A stretch of 64,000 bases of DNA. Source: Ichthyophis bannanicus. Its lineage: Eukaryota; Chordata; Amphibia; Gymnophiona; Ichthyophiidae. How positions within the stretch are numbered: the first letter of the stretch is position 1; each line of letters starts with the position of its first letter. Below the pieces are notes generated by a model. The model had not been told where the DNA came from. It did no database searches and saw nothing but the letters and a program-made list of their open reading frames with translations. Position numbers and translations under genes: made by a program. The stretch lies in the NCBI GenBank assembly GCA_033557465.1, contig CM066047.1, positions 9,192,234 through 9,256,233 of the forward strand. Reading direction: 5' to 3'. Of this stretch, positions 55,406 through 64,000 are shown piece after piece.

Positions 55406-56724
55406 AAGTTCTAACTGATGTGAACATGAATACTTTTTATGCTTGTTGATATTTTATGAGAGGCCATATAGCCATGTAAATGTAAAAAATATAACCAAAC
55501 TAGGATTGAAGTATTCACCCTCCTGTAGCCTTTACAAAGAAGTGCATCACCTTCCATGCCTAGGTGCTCTAACCTGACATTTTTGTATGTGATTATTAAA
55601 ATATTCAACATACAAAAAAAAGGGTATCAAAAATAATTATTTTGAGACCCATTCAACAGTAGATAATTGAATATGGAAGGCATCCCAAGCAAACTGGTAT
55701 TCTCCACTGTCTTTGTCCATATATTCCCTTCACTGTGCTCTTATTTTTAGGACTCTTCTGGTATAATTTTTTAGAAGCTTTTTCTCTCTCTTTGCCTATG
55801 GTGCCTATGAGAGGGATTCTTGAAAACAGGGCTTTAGAAGTTATTTTATTTATCTGAAGTAACTGGCCAAAGAGAGAATCTTTTTTTTTTCTTTCTATAT
55901 TTCCCTGTAGAAAGCACCAGTCTCCCTATGCTAAAATAGCAGTTACTGATGTTGAAGGAAAAGTACCATTTTAAACCAGCCCGCTTTGGCCTTCATTCCT
56001 GTCTTCAATCTGCTGTAGTGTCCAGAAGGTCAGGGTTCCAAGATTGTTCTACACATCAGACTAAATCAGTTCAGAGTGTTGATGGAACAGCAGATGGAGA
56101 GTAACACATCAAGCACTACAAGGAATTCTTGTATCGCCATCCAACAGAAAGAGACCTGTCAGTGCTCCACCAGGTCAGATTAGGTAATCAAAGCTGTTTG
56201 CTTTTTCTTTTATCTGTGACTGGTGGTGCTGTGCCACAATTCAAGTTTTAAGCACTTAAAATCCTATATGAAAAAGCCTTCCACTTTCTGATACCTGGTA
56301 TTGTTGAAGCACATTGAAGATAATAGAAAAGCCTGAAAGAATGTAGGATAGATTCATTTGGCAAAAAAAAAAAATCATTTGTGGGATTAAACACATATGT
56401 GAACAATAAATAAATTGATACCTTTCTTAGTTTATCATTTGAAGTTTTATTTATATATGTGGTATCAATCAGCAAATTAGCAACAATAAAATTATTGCTG
56501 TGGTCAACTCTTTCTACACTACATAATCTTCCCAATGAGTCAGTGATGTATTATTGCTATCGGGGACAGATTTTGGTGTTCATAAAATCCTAAGCACTTT
56601 CACTTCAAAATATGGACTTTAAGGTCATTATTAAAGACTTTGCTACAGAGAGGAGCTGAAGGACAAAACTTTCTTAGGAAATGCCTAGAAATTATGGAAT
56701 TATGTTTTTGAGATATATATATTT
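55406..56724. other. Unclassified non-coding DNA
   Basis: AT-rich, no supported coding frame, repeat family or RNA gene seen. Confidence 0.5.
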
Positions 56725-56985
56725 TTTTTTTTATACCGTGCTCTTTAGAATCAGTGCCGTTTACATGTATACTAACAGGTACTTTTTATTCCCTTGTCCC
56801 CGAAGGGCTCACAATCTAAATGTACCTGGGGCAATGGAGGGTTAAGTGGCTTGCCCAAGGCCACAAGGAGTGGCCATGGGACTAGAGACCCCAGTCCCTC
56901 CAGCCTGAAGTTGCTTGTCCCCATGTGGGAATTGAACTTCTGGCTTGAGGTAACCTGTCCCAAGCACTGAGCCACTCCTCCCTTC
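56725..56985 (-). repeat. tRNA-derived SINE, minus strand
   Basis: In reverse: GAGTGGCTCAGTGCTTGGG, a B-box-like AGTTCAATTCC, GCCACTTAACCCTCCATTGCC and a 3' tail containing AACGGCACTGATTCTAAAGAG. A CT/ATCT microsatellite follows at about 56986-57048. Confidence 0.7.
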
Positions 56986-57067
56986 TCTCACTCTCTCTCT
57001 CTTTTTCTCTCTCTCTCTCTCTATCTATATCTATATCTATATCTATATATACCCACACCAAAGGCTG

Positions 57068-57330
57068 ATAGGCAAAAGTGGCCTAGAGGTTGGGGCAATG
57101 TACTTCAGGCCGGAAGGTCGGGGGTTCAAATCCCACTAGAGGACAGCAACCTTGGGCCGGAAGGACTGGGGTTTCTAGTCCCACTTGTGGTCTTGGGCAA
57201 GCCACTTAACCCTCCATAGCACATGTTCCCTGTAAAATAGTTATCTCCAAGTTATAATGCCATGTTCCATGTAAACCGCACTGATGTCAAATAGCGTGGT
57301 ATATAATAGAAATAAATAAATAAAAGGGCT
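57068..57330 (+). repeat. tRNA-derived SINE, near-complete
   Basis: A-box TGGCCTAGAGGTTGG, B-box GGTTCAAATCC, 3' body and ACCGCACTGATGTCAAATAGCG with (AATA)n tail. Same family as 22033-22325. Confidence 0.8.
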
Positions 57331-57351
57331 GCCTTATTTGCCCTTAAGTAA

Positions 57352-58725
57352 TGTCACAAGATGTTTCTTCCAGCAGGGGTTGCTGGGACTTGTAGTTCTT
57401 CTATCACTTGAAGACAAAGTAGTGTGACCACTCGGGGTTTTTAAGGCAAAACAAAGATATTTATTTTTGGGTTTCCCCTCTCGCATCAAAATTCACAAAC
57501 GCTATGCAAAGTGGGATTATTTCTCCAAATGAAAATCACCAGGAAAAAAAATGTGGCTGTAACATCAGAACTCAATTAGACTCTTTGCACAGTAGCTGTT
57601 CATAGCATTCTTCAGCACAGTTTCACAGCTACTGCTGGTATTTACAACAGGTAAATTCTTTTTCTCTTTTATCCACGGCTGATGCATTTAACCCTCAGGT
57701 TTCAGTGGAAATTCTTTCTTTCTCACAGACGCTCTCAGCTCTCCATTAGCTAAACAAATATGCTATGTAAACTTCCTTCCACAGTTCTAGGCTAGCACAT
57801 GTTTAAGCCTTCTGCTTTACCAAAAGAACAGTCCATCTCTGTTTCGTCCCACTCAGGAACTCTCTCATAAACATCAACTTGCATATCTTCATAAGCTGCA
57901 CTTTGCTTATTTTTCTCCAGGCTTTTGGCAATAGGTTCAAGCTTACTGTTATACAGAAACTTGTGAAGCTCGCCTAAGAACTGCTCCCTCTGGTCACAAC
58001 CAGCAGTGCTTTGGGAATGAGCCTTCCTATTCTGAAACAGCTTCTCCAATAACTCAACAGCGTTCAGGTCTGTGTCTCTGTCTTTACTTGAACTCTGATT
58101 ACTTTTGTTTGTAACAGCTTTCACTGTCCTCTTGCCTGCACGGTTCCCTTGAGCATTCTGTTCTGCACTTAGTTTCAGTTCTCTAACAACGTCTTCAGCC
58201 AAAGTTCTGCTAAGCACTGAAGCAGACGTACCTTCTAAGCAAGAACTGCTTTTCTTGTTGTCAGAACTGTTTCCCACGGCGGAGTAAAACTTTCCAGATT
58301 TCTCCTCTCTGAGCTGCTTTGAACCAGGCTTCACCTTTGAATCCTCTGGTTCCAGTGCTCTTCCTGAACTTGAGTCAGCATTCCTCTGCTGCTCTCTTGG
58401 CCACGCCTTCAGCTGCTCTACCGGCTTCTCTCTCAGCCATGCTTTCAGCTGCTCTACTGGCTTCTCTCTCAGCCACGCTTTCCTACAACTCACTGAAGCA
58501 GGTTTAAAACAGTGCTTTGCAGTGACCACACCCTGCTTCCTGCACGTGTATCTCATCTCACTAGGGCTCAAGCTTGCTCCTACGTCATGGCTTGGGTGGG
58601 GCTCAGCTTCAGCTACTGTATGTTCCTCTAGTTTGTGGTCACTATGGAAACCTTGGCTATCTCTGCTCTTAAAGTTGTATTCCTCATTTTCCTCACATTC
58701 CATCTCTTCCACACAGCTCTCATTG
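57352..58725 (-). mobile_element. LTR-like unit related to the solo LTRs, minus strand
   Basis: On the minus strand it has the same order as solo LTRs 1 and 2: a long open frame ending shortly after MDCS, a TATA-like GGATAAAAGAG (about 57675), a GGAGAAATAATCCC motif, an AATAAATATCTT poly(A) block (57470) and a terminus CTTGTGACA at 57352. The other end is obscured by a (TA)n tract and the transposon at 58781, so no target duplication can be checked. Overall sequence similarity to the solo LTRs is low; the link rests on layout and shared motifs. Confidence 0.5.
57792..58703 (-). CDS. Open frame in the LTR-like unit (about 303 aa from its first local ATG)
   Basis: The frame starts at ATG 58703-58701 (MECEENEEYN) and ends at a stop at 57792. 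The same frame is open further upstream through the (TA)n tract, so the true start is unknown. The protein is rich in Lys, Glu and Ser, has three tandem 12-residue units around KAWLREKPVEQL, a possible amphipathic segment NAVELLEKLFQNRKAH and ends shortly after EMDCSFGKAEG. That MDCS motif is shared with the U3 frames of the solo LTRs. No known domain is recognised. Confidence 0.45.
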   Translation of the reverse strand: MECEENEEYNFKSRDSQGFHSDHKLEEHTVAEAEPHPSHDVGASLSPSEMRYTCRKQGVVTAKHCFKPASVSCRKAWLREKPVEQLKAWLREKPVEQLKAWPREQQRNADSSSGRALEPEDSKVKPGSKQLREEKSGKFYSAVGNSSDNKKSSSCLEGTSASVLSRTLAEDVVRELKLSAEQNAQGNRAGKRTVKAVTNKSNQSSSKDRDTDLNAVELLEKLFQNRKAHSQSTAGCDQREQFLGELHKFLYNSKLEPIAKSLEKNKQSAAYEDMQVDVYERVPEWDETEMDCSFGKAEGLNMC

Positions 58726-58727
58726 TC

Positions 58728-58780
<53 letters not shown>
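58728..58780. repeat. (TA)n microsatellite
   Basis: About 26 TA units directly left of the DNA transposon. It is the probable target of that insertion. Confidence 0.95.
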
Positions 58781-58783
<3 letters not shown>

Positions 58784-61511
58784 GGTGGTCCATAAAAATG
58801 AATTCCTGAATTCCTTTGCTCCCTGGCCTGATTCAAAGTTTGAAGCCAATCAAATAATATTTAGGGGTGGCTCAACAAGTCTTGAGATTTCCCCCTGGGA
58901 GCAGATGACGAAATGTTGCATCATCTTGTATCATCCACTCAGTTCCACGCTGATTACATTTGATTGCGTCATATTTGAACTAATCTCGTCTCTGAGAGGT
59001 GGCAAAGACATTGTCTATTATCTTTGTATCTTTATTCTTTTCAGATGGCGAAAAAAACGTGGTTTTTATCTCATTGAAGAAATGTCCACCACAATTCTGG
59101 GGGCCAAGCTCCCCAGCAAGGAGCAAGTGTTCAGTGTATTTTTACATCACCATATGACATTAAACAAAGGCGTTAGTGAAAGTGCATCTATTGTAACAAG
59201 TGAAGTAGAAGCTTACTGGGAAAAGGCCAGGCTTCCTGTTCAAAGAAATGACAAAATTCAAGAAAAAGTAAAGAAATTGTTCAATCAGTGGAAACTTTTG
59301 AAGAAAAACAAAGGGAGAGGAGGGAAACAAGAGGCAAATGAAAAAGAATTCCAGGTTGCAATGAAAAACCTATTTGATGTGGCGCATGCCAATGCAATGT
59401 CTTTAATTCATATTCAAGAAGGCAAAGAATTCTTAATAGCGCAACGAGAACCAGGGCGCCGCGGCTCAATGTGCGCGATGGACAAGAAACTGGCCAACAC
59501 GGAAGCAAGATCGCAACAGCGAGAAGAACTGAAAAGGCGCAGACAAAAACATGTTGCCGAAGCCGAGGCAACTACAAGCCAAGTTCAGCTGGAAGGATCT
59601 TCTTCCTCAGCAGAGTCAGGTGAAGACTCGTCGACATCTGCGGATTCAGATAACGGACAGAAGAAAGCAACTCCACAAACAAAGCAGTTTCGACCTAACA
59701 ATGTCTGGACCCCAGAGCTTACAGCAGTCCTGGATCGGACAGGGACAACGGATCGCAATGCTCTGTTTGTGGTAGCTGAAACCACCAGAAGTCTGGGACA
59801 TTATCCTGGGGAGCTCAATATCAGCCGCTCCAGCGTCAAGCGCCATAGAGAAAAGCACCCTCAGCAACAATGGACGGACCTGCACAACGCATTCAAAGCC
59901 GAAGGCAAAACATGCATTGTGCATTGGGATAGCAAGTTATTGCCATCTCTCCTCTGTTCAACCACATCCGTTGACCGCCTTCCAGTTTTGATAACAGCTG
60001 TCTCCACTGGAGAAACACAACTTCTTGGTGTACCAAAACTGACATCAGGAACGGGCGAGAATCAAGCTGCAGCAGTTTATGAACTGTTACAGGAATGGTG
60101 TTTGGATGAAAAGGTTGCAGGCTTCTGCTTTGATACAACTGCATCGAACACGGGACGTCGATCAGGAGCGTGCATTCTTCTAGAACAGAGACTCCGTCGC
60201 ACAGTCCTTCATTTGGCATGCCGCCATCACATTTATGAAATAATTCTTGGTGCAGTATTCTCTACATGCTCTGGAGCTTCATCGGGTCCCGATGTCCAAC
60301 TCTTTCGCCGGTTCCAAAAGAATTGGGGCTCCCTTGACAAGTCCAACTATCAAACTGGAAAAGACTTGGAGGTGCTGCAACCTGACAGGGATCGCATCAT
60401 GAAGTTTGCGGAATCCAAGTTGGCACAGGGCAATCACCGAGATGATTACCTGGAATTCTTGGAGTTAATGATTGTCTGCCTTGGAGGGAATCTTCCTAGT
60501 TTCAATTTCAAGAAACCCGGAGCTTTCCATCATGCCAGATGGATGGCAAAAGTCTTGTACTGTCTCAAGATTTGGATGTTCCGAGGACAACTCAAAGATC
60601 TTACCCAACGGGAGGAGTCCTGTGTTCGTGATGTGAGCATTTTCTCCATCCTGATTCATGTGGAAGCCTGGTTTTCTGCCCCTGATGCCGCAGTTGCTCC
60701 TCAAACAGATTTGGAGATGCTGAAGAAACTACACTCTTACCACAATGACCGTGTTGGAAGAACGGCCAGAGACAAACTGCAACAGCATCTGTGGCATGTG
60801 TCAGAGGAGCTTGTGGCACTGTCACTGTTCGATGAAGCTGTTTCAGCACCAACAAAGCGGGCCATAGTGTCGGCCATGATCCCGGTAGAATCAGATGAAA
60901 GCGATGAGGATGATGACGAAGACGAAGATCCCCCAAAGCGGGTCAAATTGAAAAGTTCCATGATTCCACCACTTGAATCTTTTGCAACTCGCAAGTCAAT
61001 CCGTTTCCTGAAACACCTCGACATCAACAGTGATTTTCTTAATGCAGACCCAGAAGACTGGGAAGAGAATGCATCATTCAAAGACGGTCTGAAGAAAGTA
61101 AAAAATCTTCCAGTGATCAACGATGTGGCTGAGTGAGGGGTCAAACTCATTGAGGAGTTCAACGGCCGACACACCACAAAAGAAGAGCAACTCCAGTTCC
61201 TTCTGGGTGTTGTCTCGCAACACCGTAAGATGTTCCCCACATCATCAAAGTCCTTACTAGCATCTGGACCACATTGAGTGATTGGCAAGCATGATACCCC
61301 CGTCTATGAGCGGATAATACCCAGTGGTCTGACGAACCCTGGGGGGGATCCAGGGGCCTGATAGATAGGGACCTTGAACCACCCCTAAATATTATTTGAT
61401 TGGCTTCAAACTTTGCACACATTGTTTTCTACATAAATGGAACCAGAATCAGGCCAGGGAGCGAAGACATTCCTACTTTTATTTTTTCCCCTCTGGCAGT
61501 GGACCACCCTA
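58781..61511 (+). mobile_element. Autonomous-type DNA transposon (2.73 kb), superfamily not assigned
   Basis: The left end reads TAGGGTGGTCCA and the right end TGGACCACCCTA. Inner inverted blocks CTCCCTGGCCTGATTC and AAGTTTGAAGCCAATCAA plus ATATTTAGGGGTGG occur on both sides, so the terminal repeats extend about 95 (left) and 145 (right) bases with gaps. It lies in a TA tract (left flank ATATATAT, right flank ATGTATAT), so the target duplication length cannot be told. One large transposase gene fills the interior. Confidence 0.88.
59082..61136 (+). CDS. DDE-type transposase, 684 aa, near intact
   Basis: The ATG at 59082 (MSTTILGAKLPSKEQVFSVF) fits best; the open frame upstream runs through the terminal repeat and TA tract. 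Residues about 60-110 are a lysine-rich helical region, 165-200 are Ser/acidic. The catalytic-type core shows HWDSKLLPSLL (about 285), CFDTTASNTG (about 349), ACRHHIYEI (about 379) and GAFHHARWMAK (about 480), with Asp, C-x-x-H-like and Trp positions reminiscent of hAT-related RNase H folds. An acidic run lies near 605 and a basic PPKRVK after it. The stop TGA at 61134 is followed in frame by about 44 sensible codons (GVKLIEEFNG onwards) to a second TGA, so it may be a CGA to TGA change. I recall this core from widespread predicted proteins but cannot name the superfamily. Confidence 0.82.
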   Translation: MSTTILGAKLPSKEQVFSVFLHHHMTLNKGVSESASIVTSEVEAYWEKARLPVQRNDKIQEKVKKLFNQWKLLKKNKGRGGKQEANEKEFQVAMKNLFDVAHANAMSLIHIQEGKEFLIAQREPGRRGSMCAMDKKLANTEARSQQREELKRRRQKHVAEAEATTSQVQLEGSSSSAESGEDSSTSADSDNGQKKATPQTKQFRPNNVWTPELTAVLDRTGTTDRNALFVVAETTRSLGHYPGELNISRSSVKRHREKHPQQQWTDLHNAFKAEGKTCIVHWDSKLLPSLLCSTTSVDRLPVLITAVSTGETQLLGVPKLTSGTGENQAAAVYELLQEWCLDEKVAGFCFDTTASNTGRRSGACILLEQRLRRTVLHLACRHHIYEIILGAVFSTCSGASSGPDVQLFRRFQKNWGSLDKSNYQTGKDLEVLQPDRDRIMKFAESKLAQGNHRDDYLEFLELMIVCLGGNLPSFNFKKPGAFHHARWMAKVLYCLKIWMFRGQLKDLTQREESCVRDVSIFSILIHVEAWFSAPDAAVAPQTDLEMLKKLHSYHNDRVGRTARDKLQQHLWHVSEELVALSLFDEAVSAPTKRAIVSAMIPVESDESDEDDDEDEDPPKRVKLKSSMIPPLESFATRKSIRFLKHLDINSDFLNADPEDWEENASFKDGLKKVKNLPVINDVAE

Positions 61512-61651
61512 ATGTATATATAGATAGATAAAACTTTGAAGATTTAGTTGCATTAAATTTCTGTCTCATGTTCTTTTTTCCTTATTTTATTTGCTTTGTA
61601 AATGTTTTCCCTCCTTTGTAAGCTCTAAACATTTCATAGGCCCTAGACCAG

Positions 61652-61790
61652 TAGTTCCCAAACTTGGGGTCGGGACCCCAAATAAGGTCACCTCATCAGT
61701 GGATGGGATCACAGAAACATGGCCATTTCCTCTTCTCTCTGGACTTTCATTGTGACCTCTGCCAAGTAATTTTAGTCACCAGTGAACATT
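61652..61790 (+). repeat. hAT-like terminal sequence (fragment)
   Basis: CCAGTAGTTCCCAAACTTGG followed by GGTCGGGACCCC resembles the terminal repeat of Charlie-like hAT elements. The other end was not found. Confidence 0.45.
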
Positions 61791-62049
61791 CATAGGCTCT
61801 TGCCTCCACCAGGGTGAGCCTCTTGTTGGACTGGAAACCCATGCTGAGTACTGGGGGTCTGTAAGCACACACTGCAGACTGACACAAGGAATCCTGTGCT
61901 GACTACTGCTGCTGTTGTCAACAGGGGCGGCTCAAGGCAATCTGCTGCCTGAAGCGAGGCAAAGGATGAGATGGCACCCCCCCCCCCCCATAGAGGGCGG
62001 CGTGGCTTTTTCAGAGCTCCAATCAGGGACTGAACCAAACCAAAAAGCC

Positions 62050-62500
62050 TCCCCACCATCAGCCCATTCCCAGTTGAAGCCGCCCCCCCAATCAGCTCAC
62101 TTCCAGTGCTAGTCCCCCTTCAAGCCCATTACCAGTGCTAGCCTCCCCTATTCAGCTAATTTCCAGTGCTAGTCCCTCCTCAGCCCATTACCAGTGCTAG
62201 CCTCCCCTAATCAGCCCATTACTAGATCTATCCCCCATCAGCCCATTTCCAGTCCTAGCCTGCGTGATCAGCTCATTTCCAATGCTAGCCCCCCATGTCC
62301 ACTACCAGTCCTACCCCCCCATCAGCCCATTACCAGTCCTAGCCTCCCCTAATCAGCCTATCACCAGTCCCAGCCCCCCCCCTCAATCAATCCATTCCCA
62401 GTTCTAGCCTTCCCTAATCAACCCATTAACAATCCTAGCCCCCCCGATCTGCCCATTACCAGTGTTAGCCCCCCATCAGCCCATTATACTCCTAATTCAC
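62050..62500. repeat. Minisatellite 1, AGCCCATTACCAGTGCTAG units
   Basis: At least ten imperfect units of about 30-40 bases built around CAGCCCATTACCAGTGCTAG and CCTCCCCTAAT repeat head to tail. Confidence 0.88.
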
Positions 62501-62504
62501 ACTG

Positions 62505-62745
62505 TCTCTCTCCTTTGTCCAGCATTTATCCCGTCTGTCCAGTATGTCCCCCTGTCTCTCCCCTTTGTCCAGCTTTTGCCCCCCTGTCTCTCCCCTTTTT
62601 CTAGTACTTGTCCCCCTTATCTCCCCGTTTGTCCAGTATGTCTCCATCTTCCCCTTTGTCCAGAATTTTCCCCCTGTCTCCCACTTTGTTCAGTATTTGT
62701 CCCCTGTCTCCCCCTTTGTTCTCCATCTCTATCCTTGTCCTCCTT
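62505..62745. repeat. Minisatellite 2, CCCCTTTGTCCAGTATTT units
   Basis: About seven imperfect units of about 33 bases built on TGTCTCTCCCCTTTGTCCAG. It keeps several frames open by its C-rich composition. Confidence 0.85.
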
Positions 62746-62796
62746 CTGTCCCCATTCCCTCCACCTGCACCTCTCATCTGGCAGCGGCGGGGGTAC

Positions 62797-63000
62797 TTTG
62801 GCTGTTTTAAGTTTAGATTTTGCTGCCTCTGCCTTCCCACTGCATTTTTTTGCAGCAAAAGAAAAAAAAAAGGGGGTGGGAAGGCAGAGGCTGCAAAATC
62901 TAAAATTAAAACAACCAGAGTGCCACTGCCGCACAAATCAGCCTTATCGCTTGAAGCGAACAGGCTGATTTGTCCGATGCCAGTGGCACTCCGGTTGTTC
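62797..63000. repeat. Two adjacent palindromes
   Basis: The first pairs GGCTGTTTTAAGTTTAGATT with AATCTAAAATTAAAACAACC and the flanking TGCCTCTGCCTTCCCA with TGGGAAGGCAGAGGC. The second pairs ACAACCAGAGTGCCACTG with CAGTGGCACTCCGGTTGT around AAATCAGCC and GGCTGATTT. They share the ACAACC arm, so two alternative hairpins are possible. Confidence 0.8.
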
Positions 63001-63177
63001 CTGCTGAATAAGAGGGAACCCTTGTCAGTTCCCTTCCAGCCTCCTCCTCCCCCAGTGGCAGCCCCCCCTCCCCCAGTGTCAACCAAGTTGCAGAACCCAC
63101 CTTCCCCTCATGTCAATTCCCTTCCAGCCCCCCTGTCAGCCCAGTTGCAGACCCCACCTTTCCCTTGTCAATTCCCT

Positions 63178-63480
63178 TATTTATTTATTTTTTTATTTAT
63201 TTACATTCTCTTATATACCGCGCTATTCTGCATCAGTGCGGTTTACATTGAACAAACTGAAATTACATTGAACAGGGTATTATAACTTGGAGATAACTAT
63301 TTTACAGGGAACGTGGGCTATGGAGGGTTAAGTGGCTTGCCCAAGACCACAAGGAGCACCTGTGGGACTAGAAACCCCAGTCCTTCCGGCCCAAGGTTGC
63401 TGTCCTCTAGTGGGATTTGAACCCCCGACCTTCCGGCCTGAAGTACCTTGCCCCAACCACTAGGCTACTCCTCCACTCCA
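63178..63480 (-). repeat. tRNA-derived SINE, minus strand, near-complete
   Basis: In reverse: GGAGTAGCCTAGTGGTTGG (A box), GGGTTCAAATCCCACTAG (B box), AAGCCACTTAACCCTCCATAG, and a tail with TGATGCAGAATAGCGCGGTAT and AATA repeats at 63178. Confidence 0.85.
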
Positions 63481-63560
63481 CTCCATTCCCTGCCCCCTCC
63501 TCCCCTCTCCCCGTGTCAGCCTGCTACCGCCCCCACCTTCCCCCATTGTAGTTCCTGTGC

Positions 63561-63873
63561 CGCCTCCTCCTGTAGCTACGGCTCCCTTTCTCTTAGGGAA
63601 CCGCGGCTGTGCTGGTAACTGCAATAGAATGAAAAGAGAAGCTGGTGCGGAGCCTTCCTGTCTCTTGAAGGACTCTGTGAGTTTTGTCCCATCCCAAAGG
63701 AAGTTGTTACTAGTTAACACCTTCCTTTGGGGGCGGGACAATGCTGCACGGAGTCCTTTGAGAGATGGGAAGGCTCCACACTGACTTCTTTTTTCATTCT
63801 ATTGCAGTTACCAGCACAGCCGCAGTTCCCTAAGAGGCAGGGAGCCACAGCTGCAGGAGAAGAAGGGAGGCGG
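63561..63873. repeat. Foldback palindrome, arms about 150 bp
   Basis: Arms 63561-63710 and 63715-63873 are imperfect reverse complements with a centre near TTACTAGTTAAC. Matching blocks include CTTAGGGAAC.GCGGCTGTGC, GGTAACTGCAATAGAATGAA, GGAGCCTTCC and CCCAAAGGAAG. No coding frame. It lies within the DNA element starting at 61922. Confidence 0.88.
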
Positions 63874-64000
63874 TGAGTTTGCTGCTGCCGAGAAGCAGAC
63901 TCAGCAGTGGCAGCAACTTGTGTGGTTTTTTTTTCTTTTTACTTTTGAAGGTGAAGTGAGGCGGCTGTTTTGGGGGAATTTGCCACCCTCAAAACTTTGC

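Larger units (their letters stand above)
61922..64000. mobile_element. Non-autonomous DNA element, right end outside window
   Basis: It begins GGGGCGGCTCAAGGCAATCTGCTGCCTGAAGCGAGGC, of which the first bases resemble the terminus at 46472, and the window ends in TTTGCCACCCTCAAAACTTTGC, a common interior of the same family. It contains two minisatellites, palindromes and a SINE but no coding frame that looks real; long open frames across the minisatellites are repeat artefacts. Confidence 0.45.

Noticed and set aside
58635..59081. Upstream extension of the transposase frame
   Set aside because: It runs through the flanking TA microsatellite and the terminal repeat, so it is open by chance.
62050..62500. 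CRISPR-like array
   Set aside because: The units are tandem and lack unique spacers; this is a minisatellite.
62462..63285. Long open frames over the minisatellites (168 and 225 codons)
   Set aside because: C-rich tandem repeats lack stops by composition; no domain and no start context.

Overview
This window looks like intergenic DNA from a large, repeat-rich vertebrate genome. Full DIRS-type tyrosine-recombinase retrotransposons, many CR1-type LINEs, L1/Tx1-type LINEs, an RTE-type LINE, a Penelope GIY-YIG remnant, hAT transposons and tRNA-derived SINEs point to an amphibian, probably a caecilian; the species is inferred, not proven. I see no host gene, rRNA gene, functional tRNA gene or CRISPR array. 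Almost every long open frame belongs to a mobile element or its decayed copy.

Layout. 1-252 is the right end of a DIRS element (copy D). 253-5389 is a minus-strand hAT transposon split by a 2-kb L1-type element that carries only ORF1 (983-2960). 5390-20270 is a minus-strand CR1 LINE (CR1-A) split by an old DIRS element (copy A, 6306-17631), which is itself split by a young, well preserved DIRS element (copy B, 8931-14708). About 20285-36160 is a minus-strand L1/Tx1-type LINE, broken by a pair of opposed CR1 fragments (21197-24175) and by a third DIRS element (copy C, 25121-35404); copy C is split by a full-length CR1 with a 7-base target duplication (CR1-B, 27058-31740). 36365-42712 holds an L2-like LINE end, a Penelope GIY-YIG remnant, a 620-base inverted repeat and quiet AT-rich DNA. 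42713-51340 holds two solo LTRs (42713-44248 and 49327-50894) that share a long U3 open frame, two opposed RTE pieces, more CR1, a perfect hairpin MITE and small DNA transposons. 51632-57330 holds CR1, L2 and SINE pieces. 57352-58725 is a related minus-strand LTR-like unit with its own open frame. 58781-61511 is a DNA transposon with a nearly intact 684-residue transposase. 61922 to the window end is a non-autonomous DNA element full of minisatellites and palindromes.

How they work together. The main story is nested insertion: elements inserted into elements give a relative age order. L1/Tx1 came first, then CR1-A and DIRS C, then hAT and DIRS A, then the ORF1-only L1, DIRS B and CR1-B. DIRS B is the only element with inverted terminal repeats, internal complementary region, gag, RT/RNase H/methyltransferase and tyrosine recombinase all recognisable and nearly undamaged; I see one TGA in its RT frame. 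The transposase at 59082-61136 is the other near-intact gene.

Boundaries come from reading repeats and reading frames by eye. Those supported by target duplications or reconstructed empty sites are exact to a base or two; others are approximate.
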